Translations under genes and position numbers: made by a program
Assembly (NCBI GenBank): GCA_022768685.1
Contig: JALEPQ010000117.1
Location: 1-34,871, forward strand
DNA length: 34,871 bases
Origin: Spirochaetia bacterium
GTDB lineage: Bacteria > Spirochaetota > Spirochaetia > Treponematales > Treponemataceae
Reading direction: 5' to 3'
Part shown: piece by piece, positions 14,593 through 22,667 of the stretch
How positions within the stretch are numbered: the first letter of the stretch is position 1
Layout of the letters: each line of letters begins with the position of its first letter
Notes under the pieces: model-generated
The model's database searches: none
The model's input: the letters and a program-made list of their open reading frames with translations, nothing else
What the model was told of the DNA's origin: nothing

Positions 14593-15249
14593 ATGAAAAT
14601 TTATTTAGCAACTGGAAATAAAAATAAAAAAAGAGAAATGGAAGAACTTCTTCCAGAACACGAGATTTTAATACCTTCTGATGAAGGTATTAATTTTGAT
14701 CCTGAGGAAACTGGAACCACATTTTATGAAAATTCCTTAATAAAGGCACGTACACTTTACGAAATTGTTCACTGCCCTGTTATTGCAGATGATTCTGGAA
14801 TTTCTGTTGATGCATTGAACAGCGTACCAGGAATTTATTCATCTCGTTTTGCCGGTCCAGATTTTCCTCAGGGAAAACCAGATGGTTCAAAAATTAGTCA
14901 GGATGAACAGAACAAATTCCTGATTGATATGACAAATAAAGTAATTGCGGAAAATAAACTCCCAAAAGGAGCATATCTGAATGGACCTCGTTCATGCCAT
15001 TATACTTGTGCCATGGTTCTTTATGCAGGAAATGACAGATTATTCGTTGCACAGGAAACCTTCGAAGGAACTTTAATTGAAGATATAAAAGACCAGGCTG
15101 GTAACGGTGGTTTTGGCTATGATCCTATTGTTTTTTTACCTGAATATAATAAGACTATAGCTCAACTGACTGCTGATGAAAAAAATGCAATTTCCCACAG
15201 AGGTAAGGCAGTTCGTTCTCTAAAACAGATTATAAATATTTTAAAATAA
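14593..15249 (+). CDS. rdgB: XTP/dITP diphosphatase (RdgB/HAM1)
   Basis: 218 residues against about 200 in the family. The opening YLATGNKNKKREMEELL is the Ham1 substrate-binding motif (T-x-N-x-x-K). Others are EETGTTFYENSLIKA, ADDSGISVDALNSVPGIYSSRFAG with the catalytic Asp pair, GGFGYDPIVFLPE and SHRGKAVRSL. It hydrolyses non-canonical purine triphosphates (ITP, dITP, XTP), keeping them out of nucleic acids. A short insert (about 100-130) accounts for the extra length. It lies between the sigma-like gene and the flagellin genes and has its own promoter. Confidence 0.94.
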   Translation: MKIYLATGNKNKKREMEELLPEHEILIPSDEGINFDPEETGTTFYENSLIKARTLYEIVHCPVIADDSGISVDALNSVPGIYSSRFAGPDFPQGKPDGSKISQDEQNKFLIDMTNKVIAENKLPKGAYLNGPRSCHYTCAMVLYAGNDRLFVAQETFEGTLIEDIKDQAGNGGFGYDPIVFLPEYNKTIAQLTADEKNAISHRGKAVRSLKQIINILK

Positions 15250-15268
15250 AAAAAAATTAATTTTTTAT

Positions 15269-15296
15269 TAAAGATTTTCTAAACTCCCTCCGAAAA
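15269..15296 (+). promoter_or_regulatory. Candidate FliA (sigma-28) promoter of first flaB
   Basis: TAAA (15269-15272), 16-base spacer, TCCGAAAA (15289-15296), compared with TAAA-N15-GCCGATAA. Six of eight -10 bases match. It would give a leader of about 150 bases before the ATG at 15453. Confidence 0.45.
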
Positions 15297-15313
15297 TTTA
15301 TAAGAGGTGTTAT

Positions 15314-15449
15314 GACTGTACATACTTCGTTGAAGGAAAACAGTCAGGCAACTTAGCAAAAATGTGTAGATGTAGCCTTGTAATAACATTTACGCATTTT
15401 TGCGTTATTAGAAGAAAGGATTCTTCTATTTATAATTCCAAGGAGGAAT
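15314..15449 (+). promoter_or_regulatory. Structured flaB leader with two CsrA-type hairpins
   Basis: Hairpins in order: GACTGT (15314-15319) with ACAGTC (15340-15345) and an inner CTTC/GAAG; TAATAA (15381-15386) with TTATTA (15405-15410) and an inner CGCA/TGCG; AGAAGAA (15410-15416), loop AGGA, TTCTTCT (15421-15427), a perfect 7-bp stem; ATTCC (15435-15439), loop AAGGA, GGAAT (15445-15449). The last encloses the Shine-Dalgarno sequence AAGGAGG. GGA exposed in a hairpin loop is the CsrA recognition feature, and a pair of such sites with one at the ribosome binding site is the arrangement on Bacillus hag mRNA. Confidence 0.7.
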
Positions 15450-15452
15450 ACT

Positions 15453-16313
15453 ATGGTTATCAACCACAACATGTCGGCAATGTTTGCCAATCGTAATCTC
15501 GGAGTAACTGGAACTAGTATCACAAAAGATATGGAAAAGTTATCTTCAGGAGAAAGAATCAACCGTGCAGGTGATGATGCTTCAGGACTTGCTGTATCTG
15601 AAAAGATGCGCAGCCAGATCAGAGGTTTGAATCAGGCTTCTACAAACGCTTCAAACGGCATTAGCTTTATTCAGACAACTGAAGGATATCTTCAGGAAAC
15701 AACAGATATTATGCAGAGAATTCGTGAACTTGCAGTTCAGTCTTCAAACGGTATCTACTCTGACGAAGATCGTATGCAGATTCAGGTAGAAGTTTCTGCT
15801 CTTGTATCAGAAGTTGATCGAATTGCAAGCACAGCCCAGTTCAATGGCATGAACATGCTTACTGGACGTTTCGCTCAGGCTACAGGAGAAAATTCTGTTA
15901 CTGCTTCTATGTGGTTCCACATTGGTGCTAACATGGATCAGAGAGTTCAGGTATTTATCGGAACTATGACAGCTGAAGCTCTTGGTGTTCGCGAAATTGG
16001 TACAGAAGAAAAGCTTTCTCTTGCCACACCGGAAGATGCCAACCGTGCAATCGGAACTATCGACGAAGCTATGAAAAAGATCAACAAACAGCGTGCTGAT
16101 CTTGGTGCTTATCAGAACCGTCTTGAAATGACAGTTAAAGGATTGGATATTGGAGCTGAAAACTTACAGGCTTCAGAATCTCGCATCCGTGATACAGACA
16201 TGGCTAACCAGATGGTTGAATTCACTAAAAACTCAGTATTACAGCAGGCTGGAACAGCAATGTTGGCTCAGGCTAACTCTCAGTCTCAGAATGTACTTAG
16301 TTTATTGAGATAA
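15453..16313 (+). CDS. flaB: Flagellar filament core protein FlaB (copy 1)
   Basis: 286 residues. The N-terminal [20 protein letters not shown] with [20 protein letters not shown] (D0/D1 helices), and the C-terminal [20 protein letters not shown] ending in NVLSLLR, are the conserved flagellin ends. The variable centre is very short, as in spirochaetal periplasmic core flagellins. There is no signal peptide, as expected for export by the flagellar type III system. It has its own long leader with predicted CsrA sites over the ribosome binding site, and is followed by a very stable hairpin (16409-16449), so it is probably a separate transcript from flaB copy 2. Confidence 0.96.
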   Translation: MVINHNMSAMFANRNLGVTGTSITKDMEKLSSGERINRAGDDASGLAVSEKMRSQIRGLNQASTNASNGISFIQTTEGYLQETTDIMQRIRELAVQSSNGIYSDEDRMQIQVEVSALVSEVDRIASTAQFNGMNMLTGRFAQATGENSVTASMWFHIGANMDQRVQVFIGTMTAEALGVREIGTEEKLSLATPEDANRAIGTIDEAMKKINKQRADLGAYQNRLEMTVKGLDIGAENLQASESRIRDTDMANQMVEFTKNSVLQQAGTAMLAQANSQSQNVLSLLR

Positions 16314-16408
16314 GTTCAGGCAACTTATAAATAAGATGGCTGATGCAGCCATAAAATTGACTCACAGCCTCATTATAACTTGTCTTTACTGAGAAAGTAG
16401 TGTATTAT

Positions 16409-16449
16409 AATAAATATGAAATGCTGTAGTTTGGCATTTCATATTTATT
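16409..16449 (+). repeat. Perfect 16-bp inverted repeat after flaB copy 1
   Basis: AATAAATATGAAATGC (16409-16424) with its exact complement (16434-16449) around a nine-base loop. No U-tract follows, so it is a better candidate for an mRNA 3'-end stabiliser or Rho-type end than for an intrinsic terminator. Confidence 0.8.
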
Positions 16450-16575
16450 TGCACGGTGAACAAGTTCTTCTCTACTCTTTTTTACATCCCACACCATTGC
16501 AAATACATTTTTAGTGAATTTATATATGTTTTTTCAGAAACATATTGTTCTTTGACAAAAAATGTTCTTTATGTC

Positions 16576-16686
16576 TGTAAGTGACAGCAAGGACAATCAG
16601 ATTATAGCCAATTAGTCTGATTATTCCTGCTGTAATAGGTCTGAAACTAAGCTGGTAGGCGCAATACTACTTAGCCTTCACTTACA
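16576..16686 (+). promoter_or_regulatory. Predicted three-way-junction RNA in flaB copy 2 leader
   Basis: Outer stem: TGTAAGTGA (16576-16584) with TCACTTACA (16678-16686). Inside, arm 1 pairs 16585-16601 with 16616-16632 (17 positions, two mismatches). Arm 2 pairs CTAA (16647-16650) and GTAG (16655-16658) with CTAC (16667-16670) and TTAG (16671-16674). It lies 55 bases upstream of the flaB ATG. I do not recognise a known riboswitch class. Confidence 0.5.
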
Positions 16687-16740
16687 CAGGACTCAAAGCA
16701 CGAAGCTTTGTAGTATTAGTAAACATGGAGGGCATTAATT

Positions 16741-17589
16741 ATGATTATTAATCACAACATGAGTTCACTTTATGCTGATCGTGTATTGAACATTTCAAAT
16801 GAGTCAATCATGAACAACATGGAAAAACTCTCTTCTGGAGAACGCATCAATCGTGCCGGAGATGATGCTTCTGGATTAGCTGTATCTGAAAAGATGCGCA
16901 GCCAGATCCGCGGACTTAATCAGGCAAGCAAGAACATTGAAAATGGTGTTTCTTTCATTCAGACAACTGAAGGTTATTTGACTGAAACAACAGACATTTT
17001 ACAGCGTGTTCGTGAACTTGCAGTTCAGTCAGCTAACGGTATCTACAGCGATGAAGATCGTATGCAGATTCAAGTAGAAGTATCACAGTTGGTAGCTGAA
17101 GTTGACCGCATTGCCAGTCAGGCTCAGTTCAACGGTATGAATATGTTAACTGGAAGATTTGCTTCTGAATCAGACAGCATTATGCAGTTCCAGATTGGAG
17201 CTAATGTTGACCAGAATGCACGTGTATTCATCGGTACAATGACAGCTCAGGCTCTTGGTCTTAAAGGAGCTCAGGGTGGCGATGAACAGATTTCTATTGC
17301 AAGTCCTGAAGAAGCAAACATGACACTTGCTGCTGTTGATGCTGCATTAACAAGTGTAACAAAACAGAGAGCAGATCTTGGTGCTTATCAGAACCGCTTT
17401 GAATTAGCTGCAAAAGGTGTAAATATTGCTGCAGAAAACACTCAGGCATCAGAAAGCCGTATTCGCGATACAGACATGGCTTCAGAAATGGTTGAGTTTA
17501 CAAAGAACCAGATTCTCACACAAGCTGGTACAGCAATGCTTTCACAGGCTAACTCACAGTCACAGACAGTTCTTTCTTTATTGAAATAA
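16741..17589 (+). CDS. flaB: Flagellar filament core protein FlaB (copy 2)
   Basis: 282 residues, a paralogue of the preceding flaB with nearly identical N-terminal ([20 protein letters not shown]) and C-terminal ([27 protein letters not shown]) helices; the differences are concentrated in the middle. Treponemes build the filament core from several FlaB isoforms. A GGAGGG ribosome binding site precedes the start, without the strong CsrA-type hairpin seen at copy 1, so the two isoforms may be controlled differently. A clear intrinsic terminator follows (17641-17676). Confidence 0.96.
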   Translation: MIINHNMSSLYADRVLNISNESIMNNMEKLSSGERINRAGDDASGLAVSEKMRSQIRGLNQASKNIENGVSFIQTTEGYLTETTDILQRVRELAVQSANGIYSDEDRMQIQVEVSQLVAEVDRIASQAQFNGMNMLTGRFASESDSIMQFQIGANVDQNARVFIGTMTAQALGLKGAQGGDEQISIASPEEANMTLAAVDAALTSVTKQRADLGAYQNRFELAAKGVNIAAENTQASESRIRDTDMASEMVEFTKNQILTQAGTAMLSQANSQSQTVLSLLK

Positions 17590-17640
17590 GTCTGTAATCT
17601 TTCAAAGAGATTCCTGGATGTAGTCTTTTTGAATTTATTA

Positions 17641-17676
17641 AAAAGAAGGGGTGCGCCCCCCTTCTTTTCTTTTTTT
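17641..17676 (+). terminator. Intrinsic terminator after flaB copy 2
   Basis: AAAAGAAGGGG (17641-17651) pairs exactly with CCCCTTCTTTT (17658-17668) around a six-base loop, followed by a T-rich tract to 17676. Confidence 0.9.
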
Positions 17677-17730
17677 GTGGGAGACAAACACATTTAGTTT
17701 TAGTGTGTTTTATATACAAGGAGGGTACCA

Positions 17731-18120
17731 ATGAATACTATTAATAATTCTATGGTCCACATGGCAACGGAAGGCCTGTCTGTGTATAAGTCTGCAACAA
17801 CTAACACTTCTACGGAAAATAAAGCTGTTATAAAGCAGACAGCAGAACCAATTATTCAAAACAGATCTCAGGTAGCTCAAAATATCGAGCAAAATCTAGC
17901 AGAAATTCGTGAAGATTCTCAACAGCTTCAGAAAATGTCTGAAATGGTGTACGGTCGTAAACTTCAATTCAATGTTAATAAAGAACTTAAACAGGTTGTC
18001 ATTGCTATTGTAGACCAGAACACTAATCAGGTTATTAAGGAGATTCCATCTGAAGATATGCAGAAGTTAAAACTACGCATTAGAAAAGCTATTGGAAATT
18101 TGTATAATGAATTAGTTTAA
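17731..18120 (+). CDS. flaG: FlaG family flagellar protein
   Basis: 129 residues. The C-terminal half (about 60-129) is the FlaG domain: a helical lead, then LQFNVNKELKQVVIAIVDQN, TNQVIKEIPSEDMQKLKLRI, the typical strand-strand-helix pattern with the IKEIPSEE-like motif. The N-terminal half is low-complexity and probably disordered. FlaG influences filament length or assembly and is commonly encoded between flagellin and fliD, as here. A GGAGGG site precedes the ATG; fliD follows after 30 bases. Confidence 0.9.
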   Translation: MNTINNSMVHMATEGLSVYKSATTNTSTENKAVIKQTAEPIIQNRSQVAQNIEQNLAEIREDSQQLQKMSEMVYGRKLQFNVNKELKQVVIAIVDQNTNQVIKEIPSEDMQKLKLRIRKAIGNLYNELV

Positions 18121-18150
18121 CCTTCTCTTTTTTTTTACGATAATAATAAT

Positions 18151-20202
18151 ATGGCTGGAATTAATATACCGGGCGTTACAAATCAGTACAATACAAACGA
18201 AACTGTTGAAAAACTGATGAAAGTTGAGCGTATACCTCTTACAAGAGAACAAAATCAACTTGAAGAATATAAAGCTCAGAAAGACGCCTGGCGCGAAGTA
18301 AATGCAAATTTAACATCACTTAGAGATAGCACAAAATCTCTCTACTCATACGAAAATCCATTTAACAATAAATTGGCTACATCAACAGAAGAGAATGCCA
18401 TTACAGCTGAAGCTAACCGTAGTGCTGACTTTCAGGAATTTAAAGTTGATGTAATTCAACCTGCAACAGCAGACAGATTTCTAACATCAGAATTAAAATC
18501 AGATTATGAAGTTCCTTCCGGAATGTACACTTATAAAGTTGGTGATAAACAGATTAACATCAACTGGAAGGGAGGAAATCTAAAAAGTTTCTCTGATGCT
18601 ATTAACAAACGCAGCAACGGAGTTGTTAAATCAATGATTATAGGTTCAAGTGCAGGTAAAAAAACACTGTTAATTGAATCGCTTACAACTGGTAAAGAAA
18701 ACCGACTCATTTTTGAAAACAAAGCAAGAGATCTTGCCATTGAAACAGGGATGATATCACCAGCAAAGTCTGATACTGAAATCTTTGGCACAAAAACATC
18801 AGAATTAAGTGCTGTAAAAAATATAAATGATAACACAGGACTTCCACAGCTTTCCTTATCAAAGGTTTTGCTTACAGATGAAAATATAAAAGTAGAACCT
18901 AGAGGAGCCTTCTCCATCAATTTATCATCTGCTGCAAAAAAAGACGGAAACCATATTCAGTTTTCAATAAAAAGTTTCAAAACAGATGACATCACCCTTA
19001 AATTAAATGAAAAACCTGTAGAACCTGAAATTCCAGACTCAGGTTTTGCTGAATACAAAGGTATTGTCATAAAAAACAATCTTTTGGACATGAATTTAAA
19101 AACTTCCCCTGTTCCAAAAATTCCAGTGGAAAGTGTTTCAAACAACCAGGTTTTATTTGCAATAACAGATGATGGTTCTGAAATTGAAATTCCTTACGAG
19201 CAGAACTTTGATGGATCAGAAATTAAACTGGATATAGATTTAAAAGAATATCCAGGAATCAAATCTATTGCTGTAAAAAATTCCAATACAGACAGTTATT
19301 ATGAAATTTCTGAGTTTAAAGCTTTTAATCCATCTAAAACAAATGGATATATTCCTAATCACCCTATTACAGAGGCTGATGATGCCATCATAAAATATGA
19401 GGGCATTACTATTACCAGACCAGGTAATAAAATTGATGATGTGATTCCTGAAGTTACTTTAAATATAAAAGAAAAAACTGAAAAAACTGCTACAATAAGT
19501 ATAAAGCCTGATACAGAAGCTTCAAAGAATGCTTTAATTGAATTTGTGGGAAAATATAATCAGGCTGTAGCAAAAATTAACATATTATCTCAAAACAAAC
19601 CAGAAATTGTAGAAGAATTAGATTATTTGAGTGATGAAGAAAAGAAAACTCAGCGAGAAAAACTTGGTATGTTTGAAACTGATTTTTCTTTGACTAATAT
19701 TAAATCAAACATGCAGACAATTTTATCAACACAATACCCTTTTGATGATGATGCACAAATTATAATGCTCAGTCAGATTGGTATTTCCACAAATGCTTCT
19801 GGAGCAAGTGGCTCTTATTCCCAAAGCAGATTACGAGGATATCTGGAAATTGATGAAAAAAAACTTGACTCTGCACTGGAAAATCACCTGAATGAAATAA
19901 AAAACATTTTTGGTTATGATTCTGACGGTGACCTGATTATAGATTCAGGTATTGCCTATAAACTTGATAAACAGATTACAGCCTACACTCAGACAGGTGG
20001 AATTCTTGCATTAAAAACATCTTCACTGGATTCAAAAATAAAATCATCAGAAGCAAAGATTTCAAAACTTGAACTCCAAATGGATGAAAAAGAAGCTGAT
20101 TTAAGAATGAAGTATGGTCGTATGGAAGGTACACTAAACAGCCTTGAATCACAGCAGAATTCTATTTCTAATTTTACTAAACAACAAAATCGAAATAACT
20201 AA
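18151..20202 (+). CDS. fliD: Flagellar filament cap protein FliD
   Basis: 683 residues. The N-terminal FliD domain (INIPGVTNQYNTNETVEKLM...EQNQLEEYKAQKDAWREVN) and the C-terminal domain (IKNIFGYDSDGD...SGIAYKLDKQITAYT, then a coiled-coil tail SLDSKIKSSEAKISKLELQM) are clear. The long middle (about 100-480) is variable and beta-rich. FliD (HAP2) caps the filament and promotes flagellin polymerisation. No Shine-Dalgarno sequence precedes the ATG. Instead TTAA, 15 bases and TACGATAA (a weak FliA-type match, near 18116-18146) runs almost into it, so translation is either coupled to flaG or starts on a near-leaderless mRNA. Confidence 0.95.
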   Translation: MAGINIPGVTNQYNTNETVEKLMKVERIPLTREQNQLEEYKAQKDAWREVNANLTSLRDSTKSLYSYENPFNNKLATSTEENAITAEANRSADFQEFKVDVIQPATADRFLTSELKSDYEVPSGMYTYKVGDKQININWKGGNLKSFSDAINKRSNGVVKSMIIGSSAGKKTLLIESLTTGKENRLIFENKARDLAIETGMISPAKSDTEIFGTKTSELSAVKNINDNTGLPQLSLSKVLLTDENIKVEPRGAFSINLSSAAKKDGNHIQFSIKSFKTDDITLKLNEKPVEPEIPDSGFAEYKGIVIKNNLLDMNLKTSPVPKIPVESVSNNQVLFAITDDGSEIEIPYEQNFDGSEIKLDIDLKEYPGIKSIAVKNSNTDSYYEISEFKAFNPSKTNGYIPNHPITEADDAIIKYEGITITRPGNKIDDVIPEVTLNIKEKTEKTATISIKPDTEASKNALIEFVGKYNQAVAKINILSQNKPEIVEELDYLSDEEKKTQREKLGMFETDFSLTNIKSNMQTILSTQYPFDDDAQIIMLSQIGISTNASGASGSYSQSRLRGYLEIDEKKLDSALENHLNEIKNIFGYDSDGDLIIDSGIAYKLDKQITAYTQTGGILALKTSSLDSKIKSSEAKISKLELQMDEKEADLRMKYGRMEGTLNSLESQQNSISNFTKQQNRNN

Positions 20203-20219
20203 CCGGGAGAATTAATTAA

Positions 20220-20813
20220 ATGATTAACTTTTTTATGAACGGAAATCCTTTGGATGTTCAGCTTGAAAATGAAAAAACCGTTGGAGATATTTTTTATTCT
20301 TTTGAACAAACATGTGAAGAAAATGAAGCAGCAGTAATTGGAATTGTTGTTGACGACAAAAACATCACTTCTGATTTATTTGACGACATTAAAATTAAAT
20401 CAATAGACGATGTTAATAAAATCGAATTTACAGTGGTAACAAAAAATACAATAAAAGAATCTTTTGCAACTTTAGCAAAACTTTTTGATGAATTATCAGC
20501 AAAAATGGAAAATGTACCCGTAGATTTACAGAACGGAAAAAATAAAGAAGTAAGTGAATCAATAAAAAATCTTGCTGACAGCATTGATCAGTTCTGTCAT
20601 ATTTCCGTTCTTGCTACTTTATTCCCAGAAACATTTAAAATTACAACAATAAATGACATGAATTTCAATGATTTTTTTGCTGATTTATCAAGCATACTAA
20701 AAGATTTTGAAGGTGCCCTTGAAAACAATGATACTGTACTTATTGGAGACTTATCTGAATACGAAATTTGTCCAAGATTACAAAGTATTTCTAATTTTCT
20801 AAAAACCATGTAA
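20220..20813 (+). CDS. Unknown protein in flagellar operon
   Basis: 197 residues, acidic, soluble, predicted mostly helical after an N-terminal strand-rich part (MINFFMNGNPLDVQL...). It carries no motif I recognise. A GGGAG site lies upstream and it follows fliD by 17 bases, the slot taken by fliS in many bacteria. Size and sequence do not look like FliS, but a role as flagellar export chaperone or assembly factor is a reasonable guess from position. Treponema genomes usually have an unnamed gene at this place between fliD and the PilZ gene. Confidence 0.75.
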   Translation: MINFFMNGNPLDVQLENEKTVGDIFYSFEQTCEENEAAVIGIVVDDKNITSDLFDDIKIKSIDDVNKIEFTVVTKNTIKESFATLAKLFDELSAKMENVPVDLQNGKNKEVSESIKNLADSIDQFCHISVLATLFPETFKITTINDMNFNDFFADLSSILKDFEGALENNDTVLIGDLSEYEICPRLQSISNFLKTM

Positions 20814-20833
20814 AATAAGTATACAGGAGAGAT

Positions 20834-21928
20834 ATGAATTTTAATTATCAGGCAGGAACATCACCATTACAAGCTCGATCAAATTTCCCAGTAATTCCAA
20901 TGATAATTATTATTCTCATTGTCATTCTTGTATTGTTTTTAATCTGGTTTATTGCAAAAAAAATCAAAGATTATTACGCTTCTGACAAATACATTGAAAA
21001 AGAAACTAACAGAATTACTAGAAGAAATGATGTTGTAAAATTCTGTAAAGAACATGAACTTTCACAGCATGATTTTAACATTCTATGGAATGTCTGTAGA
21101 ATAACAAACTGTAAGAATATTCTGTACAGTTTCAAATCTAATTCACATGTGCTTGAAACTTTTAGAGAAGCATACAATCAGATGATAAATTTTGGAATGA
21201 CTGATCAGAAAATAAATGATTTTTTTGTGCTTCAGTATAAAATTGAAACTATTGTAGCAAAATTAAAGGGCATAAAATCAACTCATTCTATAGCTGTAGA
21301 TAAAATTGTTTTTTATATTACTGACATGGGAGAACAGCTGCCGCTTTTTGTATATAAAAATGAACGTGATGCATTCTTCCTGGAACTTCCTGAATTCTTA
21401 TATAAATCTCCTCGTCGTCCCAAATTACTGGTAAGACAAAGATTTACATATAAAACAGAAAACGGTCTTTCTTACAACTTTATTACACGAATAATCCGCT
21501 ACAATGAAGATACTTCTGCAAATAAGTTTCTCATGGTTGTAAGTCATACAGAACAACTGGAATGTACTTCTCAACGAAACTCAAAACGTGAATATATAGA
21601 AGTTGATGTAGGATTCTGTCCTGTAAAAAAGGAAAAAGATGATCCCCGCAAAAAATCTGATTATATTTATTCAACAAAAGTTTATAAAGGAAAGTTAACA
21701 AACTTCTCAGCAGGGGGATGCTGTATTCAGACAGAACTGCCTATTCTAGAAAATCAATGTATGTGTCTGTTTTTAAAGAATCTGGGAGTTACAGAAAAGG
21801 TAATTGGAATTATCAGACGAACAAGAAGACTGCAGAATGGAAAATATGCTCTTCATATTCAATTTATTGATATTTCAATTAAGACAACAAATAAACTTTA
21901 TACGTTGATTTACAAGTACGAAATATAA
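20834..21928 (+). CDS. Membrane-anchored PilZ-domain protein (c-di-GMP receptor)
   Basis: 364 residues. One N-terminal transmembrane helix (about 23-43, VIPMIIIILIVILVLFLIWF) is followed by a cytoplasmic helical region (about 45-160) and a YcgR-N-like beta region (about 160-245). A C-terminal PilZ domain has both c-di-GMP contacts: RNSKR (248-252, RxxxR) and NFSAGG (290-295, (D/N)xSxxG). It is therefore expected to bind c-di-GMP at the inner membrane and modulate flagellar function. It sits 20 bases after the unknown protein in the fliD operon and has a GGAGAG ribosome binding site. Confidence 0.9.
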   Translation: MNFNYQAGTSPLQARSNFPVIPMIIIILIVILVLFLIWFIAKKIKDYYASDKYIEKETNRITRRNDVVKFCKEHELSQHDFNILWNVCRITNCKNILYSFKSNSHVLETFREAYNQMINFGMTDQKINDFFVLQYKIETIVAKLKGIKSTHSIAVDKIVFYITDMGEQLPLFVYKNERDAFFLELPEFLYKSPRRPKLLVRQRFTYKTENGLSYNFITRIIRYNEDTSANKFLMVVSHTEQLECTSQRNSKREYIEVDVGFCPVKKEKDDPRKKSDYIYSTKVYKGKLTNFSAGGCCIQTELPILENQCMCLFLKNLGVTEKVIGIIRRTRRLQNGKYALHIQFIDISIKTTNKLYTLIYKYEI

Positions 21929-21975
21929 TACCTACTTGCGAACTCACGATTTTTAGGTTAATCTGAGAGAGTTAT

Positions 21976-22239
21976 ATGAGAGTTATTAAATTACAGAATT
22001 TACAAAGAGAAGAAGGTGAAATCTTTTATTTAAAGAAATACACTTGTGATGCTCACATTGAACTGCCAACTAACACAGAAATTGCACCGATTTCTTTTTC
22101 CATAGAGACAAGTCCTTTTGGGCAAAAAAATATAGAAATCACATTTGGAAAACCTCTAAACTACCCTTTACTTCCTGTAAAAAAAGCTCTTTTACAATAT
22201 ATTTTAACAGAAGAACTAGAAGGTAGATTACCTTGTTAA
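21976..22239 (+). CDS. Small protein of unknown function upstream of tsaE
   Basis: 87 residues; no signal peptide, no membrane helix. It is strand-rich in the middle (SFSIETSPFGQKNIEITFG). GAGAGAG lies before the ATG. The 3' end overlaps the tsaE start by seven bases, which together with fitting codon use supports a real gene. I do not recognise the family. Confidence 0.7.
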   Translation: MRVIKLQNLQREEGEIFYLKKYTCDAHIELPTNTEIAPISFSIETSPFGQKNIEITFGKPLNYPLLPVKKALLQYILTEELEGRLPC

Positions 22240-22667
22240 CATTCAAAACAAATACTCCAGAAGAAACTATAGAACTTGGCAGAAAGATTGGAAAATTATT
22301 AAAAAAAGGTGATGTCATTGCCATGCAGGGAACTTTAGCTGCAGGTAAGACAACAATCACAAAAGGAATTGCACAGGCTCTGAACATTGATGATACAATT
22401 ACAAGTCCTACATTTTGCTTAATCAGCGAATACTATGGAAAAATGCCATTGTATCACATGGATGTTTACAGACTGGAAGGTGGAGAGGATTTTATCAATC
22501 TTGGAACAGACGATATGATTTACGGTGAAGGAGTTTCAATCATAGAATGGTCAGAAAAAATCATGGATGAACTTCCCAAAAAAACTATCATTTTAAAAAT
22601 TACACCGGAAGATGACGGGTCCAGAACAATTACAATAGACAACTGGAAAAATGGAGATATTCAATGA
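22233..22667 (+). CDS. tsaE: tRNA threonylcarbamoyladenosine biosynthesis ATPase TsaE
   Basis: 144 residues from a TTG start; the next Met (residue 31) would remove the beginning of the fold. The Walker A loop GTLAAGKT (33-40) and the block TSPTFCLISEYYGKMPLYHMDVYRLEG are diagnostic; EWSEKI is the C-terminal conserved motif. TsaE drives the TsaB-TsaD complex that makes t6A37 on ANN-decoding tRNAs. It overlaps the preceding small gene and the tsaB start (ATGA), so it is translationally coupled to both. Confidence 0.93.
   Translation: MLTFKTNTPEETIELGRKIGKLLKKGDVIAMQGTLAAGKTTITKGIAQALNIDDTITSPTFCLISEYYGKMPLYHMDVYRLEGGEDFINLGTDDMIYGEGVSIIEWSEKIMDELPKKTIILKITPEDDGSRTITIDNWKNGDIQ

Larger units (their letters stand above)
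16314..16740 (+). other. 427-base spacer between flaB genes: structured RNA region
   Basis: No credible gene. Contents: a block (16316-16350) similar to one in the first flaB leader (TCAGGCAACTTA, then GATGCAGCC); a perfect 16-bp inverted repeat (16409-16449); a weak sigma-70-like promoter TTGCAA (16497-16502), 18 bases, TATATA (16521-16526); a three-way-junction-like fold (16576-16686); a small hairpin CAAAGC/GCTTTG (16694-16711); and the ribosome binding site GGAGGG (16728). It most likely holds the 3' end of the first flaB mRNA and the 5' leader of the second. Confidence 0.6.

Noticed and set aside
16576-16686. c-di-GMP (GEMM) riboswitch upstream of flaB copy 2
   Set aside because: GGTAGGCGC superficially recalls the GEMM 3' arm, but the conserved tetraloop, receptor and core bases are not found.
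16725-16735. CsrA hairpin at the ribosome binding site of flaB copy 2
   Set aside because: Only a 3-bp ATG/CAT stem can form around GAGGG, too weak compared with the 5- and 7-bp stems at copy 1.
18531-18920. 129-residue antisense ORF inside fliD
   Set aside because: It lies wholly opposite the fliD coding frame, has no ribosome binding site, and its composition is that of a shadow frame; the same holds for the other antisense ORFs of 60-120 residues.
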